A model generated the notes under the pieces. It had not been told where the DNA came from. It saw only the letters and a list, made by a program, of their open reading frames with translations, and did not search any database. Positions 18,524 through 26,444 of a stretch of DNA of 64,000 nucleotides are shown one piece after another. How positions within the stretch are numbered: the stretch's first letter is position 1; each line of letters starts with the position of its first letter. The stretch is taken from assembly GCA_016930915.1 (NCBI GenBank), contig JAFGFU010000013.1, forward strand, positions 248,001 to 312,000, written 5' to 3'. A program made the translations under genes and the position numbers. The DNA comes from Campylobacterales bacterium (GTDB lineage: Bacteria > Campylobacterota > Campylobacteria > Campylobacterales > Sulfurospirillaceae).

Positions 18524-19257
18524 CAAACACCCCCTTCTAACGCAATAATAGAACCCGTTGCTTGCATACTTTCGATGCTAAAAAGAGCACTAACATAGGG
18601 TGCTATCTCTTCTGGCATCGCAAAACGACCCAGTGGCATTTGCGCTTTTCGAGTCTCATATTTTTGAGGTTCATTCATGCGTTTTGCACTCCACTCGCTT
18701 CCCTCATGTTCCAAAATGGAGGGAACAACCGCACACATCATGATGTTCTCTTTCGCATAATAGCGAGCACTGTTTTTCACATAAGTATGAAGTGCCCCTT
18801 TACTAATGGCATACGCAGGCGATGCGTTACCATTAAACGCCGCACTGGAGCCGATATGCACGATTTTTCCACCGCCTTGGGCTATCATGCGAGGAATCAT
18901 GCGATTATTGATCTCAATCCCTACCTCAACATTGAGTCGCATCGAAGCTTGCAAAGTCTTTACATGTAAAGGCTGAACATCGTCTTTGACTTTTCCACCT
19001 AGATTGTGCACCACACCGTAAAGCGAAATGGCATGCGCTTTTAAAAAAGCATCTAACGCTTCTATCGCATCTTCTTTCGTTAAATCATGGCAAAACAGAG
19101 AGTGTTTCTCTTGTGACGGTAGCTGCGTAAACGCATTTTGAAGGCTTGCACCGTCACGCCCGTTTAAAATCACGCTAAAGCCATTCTTTGCAAGCTCTTT
19201 GGCAATCGCTAATCCAAGCCCCTTGCTCGAACCCGTCACTAAAATCACTTTAGACAT
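18523..19257 (-). CDS. Short-chain dehydrogenase, PtmA-like
   Basis: Classical SDR of about 244 residues: VTGSSKGLGLAIAKEL (TGXXXGXG cofactor loop) at residues 8-23, the NLGG segment near 85, and Ser-Tyr-Lys catalytic residues in IGSSAAFNGNASPAYAISKGA. It should reduce or oxidise a sugar hydroxyl/keto group with NAD(P). It resembles PtmA-type SDRs of flagellin modification loci in Campylobacter; the identity of its sugar is inference. The ATG at 19257 overlaps the upstream stop (TGATG). A motif copy at 18960 encodes Pro-Leu-His-Val-Lys. Confidence 0.82.
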   Translation of the reverse strand: MSKVILVTGSSKGLGLAIAKELAKNGFSVILNGRDGASLQNAFTQLPSQEKHSLFCHDLTKEDAIEALDAFLKAHAISLYGVVHNLGGKVKDDVQPLHVKTLQASMRLNVEVGIEINNRMIPRMIAQGGGKIVHIGSSAAFNGNASPAYAISKGALHTYVKNSARYYAKENIMMCAVVPSILEHEGSEWSAKRMNEPQKYETRKAQMPLGRFAMPEEIAPYVSALFSIESMQATGSIIALEGGV

Positions 19258-20327
19258 CACACAAATCCTAAATGGTCATTATCCACGCTCAAATAATCTA
19301 AAATCATCTGGTTTTTATGGTTGGAAACACAATGGTTTTTACAGTGAATTTTGGGATTGATTTTAAAAAATTTCGACTTATCCTCAAACCAAAACTCCTT
19401 AAAACGCTTCTCTTTGATAGAACCTACCAAACCGTTTTCGAGGTTATACGCTTTATCTTGACACGGATAGATATTCAAATCCGCCCCGATAACAGGCAAT
19501 ACTTGCGAATAAGGGCACCATGTGTAGTCCTTATCAAATTTATCTTCCAAAAGATGGTACGTGTCGTAAATCTCAAACGACGCATCTTCAAGTTCTGCTT
19601 TTGCCCTTTTGGCTTGGGCTTTGACTTCATCGTAAATGGGCTGATGGTAAGCGTTATTTTTTGCTCCTTCATTGTCCACCACGCATCCTGAGAGTTTAAT
19701 GCTATTGGCTCCCGTGGATTTGATGAGTTTGATGAATTCATACACATGTTGGTAATTTTTCTGGTCGATAATAAAACTCACCCCCAGAGCACATGCCCCG
19801 CCGTACGCCTTAAAATCACGCATATTTTGAAGCACTTTGCTAAAAGCGTTTTTGCTAGTGCCTCGATACTGCGCATAGCTCTCATCATCCCAACCGTCCA
19901 TGGAAACACGCACCCATTTAGCATGTTTCGCAAAAATCTCAGCCACTTCGCCTTTTAAATTCGCACCATTGGTCAAAGAGGCAAATGCGATAGGAGAGTT
20001 GGCAAGCTTTTTGGCGGTTTGAAGCATGTACTGATAAACAAAAGGCTCTCCGCCACCGCTAAAGGTAATGGCTTTGACCCCCATCTCAATACAATCGTCA
20101 ATAATTTCCATCATCTTCGCTTCAGGAATAAAATCTTTTTCCACCATATCTTGCCCAAGCTGTAAATTATCAACCTTATAGGCACAGTACCAACAGTTGT
20201 GATTGCAAACATTGGTGGGTTTGATGCGAATGTGCAAAGGGGCTTTGACCTCTTGCACCTCTTTAGGCAACGAATCGACTTTGTCTTGAAAATGAAAAAT
20301 TTTTAGTTGTGAATATTTAGATGCCAT
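19257..20327 (-). CDS. Radical SAM/SPASM protein (4 of 6)
   Basis: CNHNCWYC (CX3CX2C) near residue 40 binds the radical SAM cluster; a GGGEP motif follows in TFSGGGEPFVYQ. C-terminal cysteines (WCPYSQV, IYPCQDKAYN, IHCKNHC) fit a SPASM domain. The start follows GAGGGAACA. It sits in a tight module with an SDR, two methyltransferases, a split transketolase and two more radical SAM genes, suggesting a single sugar-building pathway. Substrate unknown. Confidence 0.85.
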   Translation of the reverse strand: MASKYSQLKIFHFQDKVDSLPKEVQEVKAPLHIRIKPTNVCNHNCWYCAYKVDNLQLGQDMVEKDFIPEAKMMEIIDDCIEMGVKAITFSGGGEPFVYQYMLQTAKKLANSPIAFASLTNGANLKGEVAEIFAKHAKWVRVSMDGWDDESYAQYRGTSKNAFSKVLQNMRDFKAYGGACALGVSFIIDQKNYQHVYEFIKLIKSTGANSIKLSGCVVDNEGAKNNAYHQPIYDEVKAQAKRAKAELEDASFEIYDTYHLLEDKFDKDYTWCPYSQVLPVIGADLNIYPCQDKAYNLENGLVGSIKEKRFKEFWFEDKSKFFKINPKIHCKNHCVSNHKNQMILDYLSVDNDHLGFV

Positions 20328-20335
20328 TGTTCCCT

Positions 20336-20998
20336 CTACTCAAAATAGATAAACTCGTAATCCCCGCTGTAGCCAAACGCTTCATACAGCCACACCCACT
20401 CATCGGGTCCAAAAAAGCTCTCGCATGTCAAAGCCCAACACTCTAAATTAAAGAGTTCCGTGTCGTTACGGTACGCTTCCACCATCACAAACTTCTCTTT
20501 GCCCACACGCTCTATCTCTTGCAATGCTTTTTTTAAATCATAAATTTTCAGATTGTGCAACGCCCCTAGTGAGATGACCAAATCAAACGCCTTATCCTCG
20601 TAAGGATACACATCTTGCGCCTTATGGATAAAAAGATGCTCTTTGATCTCTTCTTTGGCATTTTCAATTGCGTAAGAAGAGATATCAAAACCTTGAATGC
20701 TGATCTGTGGCAAGAGTTGTTTGAGCTCATAAAGCAAAAACGCCTTTCCACACCCGACATCTAAGATTTTAGACTCATTAGTTAAGTGATACTGCTCGAT
20801 TAAATCCTCCGCCACACTTCTCCATCTGCCATCGTACGTATACCCACCGTATCCAAAGCGTCTATCGCCGTCCCAATAATCAAACCCGTACTGTTTGGAT
20901 TTTTCCATACAAGCGACTTTATCATCAACCATACGCTCAATATACTGGCGTGTCGTTCTTTTATGAAGTTTCGTAAAAACATCGCGTAATTTACCCAT
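20336..20998 (-). CDS. Class I SAM-dependent methyltransferase
   Basis: Methyltransferase of 220 residues: ILDVGCGKAFLLYEL (motif I) near residue 78, GFDIS (acidic motif II), and FDLVISLGALHNL (motif IV region). No membrane segment. It overlaps the transketolase C-terminal subunit gene by eight bases. It would methylate an intermediate of the island's glycan pathway, by context only; small-molecule, lipid or protein targets cannot be told apart. Confidence 0.8.
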   Translation of the reverse strand: MGKLRDVFTKLHKRTTRQYIERMVDDKVACMEKSKQYGFDYWDGDRRFGYGGYTYDGRWRSVAEDLIEQYHLTNESKILDVGCGKAFLLYELKQLLPQISIQGFDISSYAIENAKEEIKEHLFIHKAQDVYPYEDKAFDLVISLGALHNLKIYDLKKALQEIERVGKEKFVMVEAYRNDTELFNLECWALTCESFFGPDEWVWLYEAFGYSGDYEFIYFE

Positions 20999-21884
20999 GA
21001 AGTACCCTTTCTACAATCGCTTTAGCATCAATGCCAAAACATTTTCTCAAGTATGCACAATTGCCTATTTCGTGGATAAAATGGTTCTTGATGGCAATTT
21101 TTTCAATCCTTACATGTAAAGATTTTTCTTGTGCAAAATCACGCAACATCGTCCCTAGTCCTCCTTCTTGAAAATGCTCTTCCACCACGTAAACATGCTC
21201 GTATTGGCGCAACAACGCTTCCACTGCCGCTTCGTCAAAGGGAAAAATGAGCGGCATCGAGATAATCGCTACATCATCTAGTGCTTTGGACGCTTCTAAA
21301 ACCTCATCGACGATAGAGCCGTGAAAAATAATCGCTTTGGTCTTCCCCTCTTTTACATGTAAGGGTTTTGTGATGTCTATACTATCGTCAAACAATACAG
21401 GCTCACCGCTACGAGAGATGCGAATAAATGTAGGATTGGAGCTTGCGATGGCATACTCCATCGCCTTTTGCACTTGCATCGGATCAGAGGGTGAGATAAT
21501 GTTCATATTGGGCAAGGTTCGTGCCAACGCTATATCTTCCACACTGTAATGCGTCATACCTGAGGGCGCATAGGTCAGCCCTGAGCCAATGCCCACAAGC
21601 ACCACAGGCAGGTTTTGATACGCAATGTCGATGCGTACTTGCTCATAATTGCGCATGATGAGAAAAGGAATGATGTTATAAATAAACACCTTATGCCCAC
21701 TCAGTGCCAATCCAGCAGCCAAGCCGGTCATCGCCGCTTCGTTAATGCCCGTGTTAATGTACTGTTTGGGAAGTTGCTCTTGAAACGCTTCCCACACACC
21801 AAAACCCGCATCGCCCGAAATGAGAAAACCATCTTCATGGTTTTGACAATACTCAAAAATCTTTTTTGCGGCACTATTTCTCAT
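20991..21884 (-). CDS. Transketolase, C-terminal (pyrimidine-binding) subunit
   Basis: The protein carries the thiamine-diphosphate pyrimidine-binding half and the C-terminal domain of transketolase. GINEAAMTGLAAGLAL holds the conserved Glu that activates the cofactor, and THYSVEDIALART a conserved His; the ~300-residue length is normal for a split subunit. It partners with the gene just upstream (ATGA overlap). Because the pair lies within a glycan island, it probably adds or removes a two-carbon unit on a specialised sugar rather than serving the pentose-phosphate pathway; that is inference. Motif copies: 21110, 21353. Confidence 0.85.
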   Translation of the reverse strand: MRNSAAKKIFEYCQNHEDGFLISGDAGFGVWEAFQEQLPKQYINTGINEAAMTGLAAGLALSGHKVFIYNIIPFLIMRNYEQVRIDIAYQNLPVVLVGIGSGLTYAPSGMTHYSVEDIALARTLPNMNIISPSDPMQVQKAMEYAIASSNPTFIRISRSGEPVLFDDSIDITKPLHVKEGKTKAIIFHGSIVDEVLEASKALDDVAIISMPLIFPFDEAAVEALLRQYEHVYVVEEHFQEGGLGTMLRDFAQEKSLHVRIEKIAIKNHFIHEIGNCAYLRKCFGIDAKAIVERVLHG

Positions 21885-22675
21885 AGGCTTGCCTCCAACT
21901 CACGCACCCCTTGCTCTAAAAACGCATCGATCACGATAAAATAGTGCCACTTCATCTCATCTTCCATAAACGAAACACCCTTACCCTTAATCGTATCGCA
22001 GATAATCGCTTTGGGTTTATTTTGAGGTGCCTTTAACGCCATCTCTAAAGCCTCCAAATCATGCCCGTTCACACGGTGCACATCCCAATTAAAACTTTGA
22101 AACTTCGCATCTAAAGACTCAAACGACACCAAATCGCTGGGTCTTCCATAGCCTTGAAGGTTGTTTCGATCAATCAAAATAGTTAAATTATCCAAACCCA
22201 TTTTAGGCGCTAGCATCGCCGCTTCCCACACCGAACCCTCTTGCGTTTCGCCATCACCCATCAGCACATAGACATGGGAAGAAAGGTTTTTAAGCTTTTT
22301 CGCATACGCAAAGCCTAAGGCTTGGGGCAATCCGTGTCCCAAACTTCCGCTTGAAACTTCTATCGCCTCGCAGGTCTCTTTATCCAAATGCGCAGGCAAC
22401 GCTCCGCCGTTTTGGTAGTAGCTTAAAAATGCCTTCTCTTCCAAGTAGCCTTTTTCAAAAAATGTGGCATAAAGTGCCATCGCCCCATGCCCTTTACTCA
22501 TAATGAAAATATCACGATTGGCATCGCTAAAAGAAGCAATCTTTAAAATTTTAAAATACAAAACCGCCAATATATCTACACACGAAAGCGCTGTTCCGCT
22601 GTGAGGTCCTTTGGACGAGTGGGCGATTTTTAAAATGTTTTTGCGAATATTGACCGCTTTTACATGTAAAGACAT
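21881..22675 (-). CDS. Transketolase, N-terminal (TPP-binding) subunit
   Basis: 264-residue subunit with the diphosphate/Mg-binding motif MGDGETQEGSVWEA and an Asn about 26 residues on (IDRNNLQGYG). Conserved histidines occur in SKGHGAMALYA and SLGHGLPQALG. It forms a heteromeric transketolase with the next gene. Split transketolases are known in archaea and in some secondary-sugar pathways. The N-terminus MSLHVK includes a TTACATGTAA copy (22660), two codons after the start. Confidence 0.87.
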   Translation of the reverse strand: MSLHVKAVNIRKNILKIAHSSKGPHSGTALSCVDILAVLYFKILKIASFSDANRDIFIMSKGHGAMALYATFFEKGYLEEKAFLSYYQNGGALPAHLDKETCEAIEVSSGSLGHGLPQALGFAYAKKLKNLSSHVYVLMGDGETQEGSVWEAAMLAPKMGLDNLTILIDRNNLQGYGRPSDLVSFESLDAKFQSFNWDVHRVNGHDLEALEMALKAPQNKPKAIICDTIKGKGVSFMEDEMKWHYFIVIDAFLEQGVRELEASL

Positions 22676-22687
22676 TTACACCCTTTT

Positions 22688-23752
22688 TTAGATAAATTCC
22701 ACATGTTTGACACTAGGGTTTTTAAGCTCCCAAAGGCTTCGATTGATTGCATCTAACCTACAGTTGGGCATACACTCTTTTTTACAATCCAGCTTCTCTT
22801 TAGCAAAACTCAAAATCTCGCTGCGTTTTTCACCATCCATAATCGTTTGCACATCGCTCTCATAAATATTGCCGTAGCAAAATTTCTCATCGCCCAAATA
22901 AGGCCCGCAACTGTACACATTGCCATCACTTAACACCACGCTAAAAAGAGGCAATGCCAAACAGTGATCGTAGGTTCGCTCATGGTACTTACGAAACGCC
23001 TCTTTTCTGGCAATCACGCTGTAATCCTCGGTTGAGTATGACTCCGCTTCATCAAGCATCGCTTCAACCTCTTGGAGTGAAAAGTTCTGCTCAAAATGGT
23101 ACCCTTCCTGCGCTCCGTGTTGCACAAAAGGCTTAATCGCCAGATAATCCACGCCAATGTCACGCCCTAGTTTTGCGAGGGCTACCACGGTGTGAATATT
23201 CTCAGGAATGACCACGATTTGAAGCCCGATATCCACGCTTAGATTATGCGTTTTTTTATACTGAACGGCGTAACGAAGATTTGCCACCACGGTATCAAAA
23301 TCATCTTTTTGATGCACTTTGTGATAGGTTTCCTTATCGCCTGCATTAAAAGAGACACGAATGAAAGTGAGCTTCTCTAACAAGCGTTCCGCTTTTTTGG
23401 GCGTCAATAAAACGCCGTTGGAAAAAATCGCACTTGCCACACCATTTTCATGTGCCATCTCAACAAACTCCTCCAAATGAGGATGAATGAGTGGCTCGCC
23501 CTCACCCGCAAAAAGCATCGCTTTAGTACCCAGTTTCGCAAAATCTTGAATGGACGCTATGGTTTTATCACGATCCAATCGTCTGGATTGATACCCGATG
23601 TAATCGTACGCACAAAAGAGACAACGATGGTTACAATTGCCCACGGGAGAGTATTCCACATACACGGGATAGACTTTTTTATCCGTTAAAAGACGGTATG
23701 TTGTTTCAAACTGATAAAAAAGCTTATGCCCATCAAAATTAAAATTAGCCAT
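22688..23752 (-). CDS. Radical SAM/SPASM protein (5 of 6)
   Basis: CNHRCLFC (CX3CX2C) near residue 38, GEGEP as the second motif, and a C-terminal SPASM-like set (VYSCGPYLGDEKFCYGN, LDCKKECMPNCRLD). The 354-residue length is close to that of radical SAM protein 4, and the two frame the transketolase pair. It overlaps the next radical SAM gene by eight bases. Function unknown; probably a sugar- or glycan-modifying AdoMet radical enzyme. Confidence 0.85.
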   Translation of the reverse strand: MANFNFDGHKLFYQFETTYRLLTDKKVYPVYVEYSPVGNCNHRCLFCAYDYIGYQSRRLDRDKTIASIQDFAKLGTKAMLFAGEGEPLIHPHLEEFVEMAHENGVASAIFSNGVLLTPKKAERLLEKLTFIRVSFNAGDKETYHKVHQKDDFDTVVANLRYAVQYKKTHNLSVDIGLQIVVIPENIHTVVALAKLGRDIGVDYLAIKPFVQHGAQEGYHFEQNFSLQEVEAMLDEAESYSTEDYSVIARKEAFRKYHERTYDHCLALPLFSVVLSDGNVYSCGPYLGDEKFCYGNIYESDVQTIMDGEKRSEILSFAKEKLDCKKECMPNCRLDAINRSLWELKNPSVKHVEFI

Positions 23753-24710
23753 TCATGAACGCCTTATCTTTTTCGTAATCGTATTGCCCAAGCCCATGCT
23801 CACCTCGCTCTAACGCCTGCATTTGCGATTCACTCAGTTCCTTGATATTTTGAATATCCACAGAGGTGTGCCCGTACTCTTGAAAACGGTTGGTTTTGAC
23901 TTTAATGTCGCATGGATTGCAATGCCCAAACATAAAGCAAGGTCTATGAATCTGCTCAATATCAAAATCAGGGTCTAAAATATGCCCAATGGGCGTGCGG
24001 TTCTCATACAAATCGGAATGACAACGAAACACATGCCCGCTAGGAGCGATAATAAGCTCCGTAGTCTTGCACTCGCAATAATAATTTTTGCTTTGTGCAA
24101 TGGCTTCAGGGTATTTGTAGGTTCCATGCCACTCTTTGCCATCAAACCCCAAATACTCTTTCACCCTAAAATCAATACCCTCACGCAAACAACGCTCTTG
24201 CACCTCTTTAATGTGCGCTTGATTTTCAGGTACCATCACTGAATAAATCCCCACGTAAATCCCAGCGTCTCTTAGCTTATGATGCTTAATAATCAAATCT
24301 TCTATGGTATTTTGCCCAGGATGATAACTCACACGAATCGCCGCATACTTCGCTTCTCGTGTGAATTTTGAAGGCGCAACATGGGCGATAAACGCATCAA
24401 CATCAAACATCATATTGGTCAGTAAATCGAGTTTAACACCGGCATTGACGCCATTGACGATACTCAAAAACTCTTTATGAAGGGTCGGCTCTCCGCCTTG
24501 CAACGAGATAGGTAAATCCTCTCTGCCTATCTCCAAACGATTGAGCGCTTTTGCCCAGTCTGCCCCACTCATGCTCTGTCTTAACACGCTTCTTCGGCTA
24601 GAGCCCTGCTCGTTTAGATTGATGCAATACGGACATGCTAGATTGCAATTTAGCGTTAAAAATGCGCCAATATAGTTGTATTCATCAGGAATTTTAATTT
24701 TTTTCAACAT
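23745..24710 (-). CDS. Radical SAM/SPASM protein (6 of 6)
   Basis: CNLACPYC (CX3CX2C) near residue 22, LQGGEPTLHKEF (GGEP) and a C-terminal cysteine group (YYCECKTTE, VFRCHSD, CFMFGHCNPCD) typical of SPASM or twitch domains. The start codon directly follows the stop of the upstream glycosyltransferase (TAA-ATG). At 321 residues it is the shortest of the six. Substrate unknown. Confidence 0.85.
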   Translation of the reverse strand: MLKKIKIPDEYNYIGAFLTLNCNLACPYCINLNEQGSSRRSVLRQSMSGADWAKALNRLEIGREDLPISLQGGEPTLHKEFLSIVNGVNAGVKLDLLTNMMFDVDAFIAHVAPSKFTREAKYAAIRVSYHPGQNTIEDLIIKHHKLRDAGIYVGIYSVMVPENQAHIKEVQERCLREGIDFRVKEYLGFDGKEWHGTYKYPEAIAQSKNYYCECKTTELIIAPSGHVFRCHSDLYENRTPIGHILDPDFDIEQIHRPCFMFGHCNPCDIKVKTNRFQEYGHTSVDIQNIKELSESQMQALERGEHGLGQYDYEKDKAFMNG

Positions 24711-26444
24711 TTACATATCCAAACTAACCACATATTTGTTTTCACCTTTACTCGCAAACTCATTCACACTCTCTCCACTAGGTTCTGGAAAAGTATTGAG
24801 ATAAATATCGATTACATACCCATACACATGCGGATTGACAAAACCCTCAAAAAAGAACCTATCTTGAGGAATGGCGTATTTTACTATCTTTTGTTTAAGG
24901 CTCTCTTCATTGCCCGTGCCACACGCCAGATAAATCGTATTGGGGTTAGAGCGCATAATTGTAGAGAGAGTTTGCATATAATCATCATTGTCCATCTTGA
25001 CAAGCCTTCCAATGCTCCCCAAAATAACCATTTCCTCGCTCCAACGCTTACGAATCTCCAACGCTAAGGCTTTGTGTTTTTCTTCCTCGGGTTTGTGAAA
25101 CTCCTCCAAAATGGACACATCAAACGTCTCATACGCAAAAGAACTCTGCCTTGAAAAATGGCTGATTCTCTTATCAATCCCTGCCACATCGTAGTGAAAA
25201 TCCCCGTGCGACCAGTAAATCTGTTTAGGGGCACAGCGTGAAACAAACAAAAAGTTCATCATGTCATAGCCATTGACACACCCCACCATGATGTCGATGT
25301 GCTGCTCCAAAAACCACTCTCGAATAAGCATCGCTTTGGTCAGATGGTCATAATAGGGCTCACCTTGGTGCACACTTTGTGCGGGAGAAACTACCCTAAC
25401 ACCCAAAGCTTCTAATTTTTTAACCGCCCCTTCTTGATCAGGTGCTTTGTCGATATAGCCCATGGAAAGCACATAGGGCTCATAATTTTGCGTAAATGCT
25501 TCATCGCTCATGAGCGCACTTAAAAGGGAGTATTCGACCTTAAAAGGAGAATTCTCCACGATTCTATCTTTAACAAAAACAATCTTTTTTTTAGGGTTAG
25601 AAAAATCTTCCAATGCCTTTACATGTAAGGATTTTACATAGTTTGATTGTGGCAGATTAAACGCCTCATTAAAGCGTTTCCACGCCTCTTGGGTTTGGGC
25701 TAAATTGCCCAAAATTTGGTACGCAAAAAAATGAATGTACATCTGTGTCGCAAGTTCATTCCGTAACAATGCTTCTTGGCATAAAAGCGCTAATGATTCA
25801 TTAAAACTTCCCCATGAAGGGTGATTCATGTAGGCAGGATGCGTCCAAATCACATGCAACCACCAAAAAAAGATGGCACGCTGATGCGCTTTTGGCAAAG
25901 CGAAAAAAAACGGTGGCACAAGAAGCTCTGAAATAGCCTCCCTTACCAACGCCATGTCAAACGTATCCATACTCAAATGATACTCAAACGCTCTAACCCA
26001 CTCATTTTCTAAATTCGCCCCTCTCGTGTCCAAAAGCAAAGTACGCTTAACATAGCGCTTGATGCTCTCATGATACCCTAGCGTAAAGAGTTCACACACG
26101 CATATCAGCGCATGGTAGAGATACTTTTCGCTTTGGGCATCACCCAGCTTCGCATACTCACCCCAAAACGCCTGTGCTAAAGTTTCAAAATAGCGCTTTA
26201 AAGAAGGCTCAAGGCTTACATGTAAAACATCTTTACACACAATGCTGAGCTGTAAAATCTCTCTAGGAGGTAACTCGCCTTGGTCAAAAAAGAGTGTTTT
26301 GAGCTTCACAGCAGCCTGCTCTAAAAAGGAGGTAAAAAAGGCTTTGTCGTGATGCGTGGACGTTTTAATGAGGACGTGTAAAAGCGCTAAAAACTCCGAG
26401 CCACTCTCACACTGACGTGTTTTTTCCAATAACACTGCTTGCAT
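24711..26444 (-). CDS. GT-B glycosyltransferase with helical N-terminal half, short C-terminus
   Basis: The 577-residue protein has an alpha-helical N-terminal 270 residues and a GT-B part: KKKIVFVKDRIVENSPFK, IYWSHGDFHYDV, then VILGSIGRLVKMDNDDYMQ and FFFEGFVNPHVYGYVIDIYLN, resembling the UDP-binding half of OGT/GT41- and GT4-type enzymes. The chain ends soon after FPEPSGESVNEFASKG, earlier than many relatives, so the last helix may be lost or replaced. It lies between Maf and the radical SAM genes, overlapping the Maf stop by one base. It probably glycosylates flagellin or extends its glycan. Motif copies: 25619, 26216. Confidence 0.72.
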   Translation of the reverse strand: MQAVLLEKTRQCESGSEFLALLHVLIKTSTHHDKAFFTSFLEQAAVKLKTLFFDQGELPPREILQLSIVCKDVLHVSLEPSLKRYFETLAQAFWGEYAKLGDAQSEKYLYHALICVCELFTLGYHESIKRYVKRTLLLDTRGANLENEWVRAFEYHLSMDTFDMALVREAISELLVPPFFFALPKAHQRAIFFWWLHVIWTHPAYMNHPSWGSFNESLALLCQEALLRNELATQMYIHFFAYQILGNLAQTQEAWKRFNEAFNLPQSNYVKSLHVKALEDFSNPKKKIVFVKDRIVENSPFKVEYSLLSALMSDEAFTQNYEPYVLSMGYIDKAPDQEGAVKKLEALGVRVVSPAQSVHQGEPYYDHLTKAMLIREWFLEQHIDIMVGCVNGYDMMNFLFVSRCAPKQIYWSHGDFHYDVAGIDKRISHFSRQSSFAYETFDVSILEEFHKPEEEKHKALALEIRKRWSEEMVILGSIGRLVKMDNDDYMQTLSTIMRSNPNTIYLACGTGNEESLKQKIVKYAIPQDRFFFEGFVNPHVYGYVIDIYLNTFPEPSGESVNEFASKGENKYVVSLDM

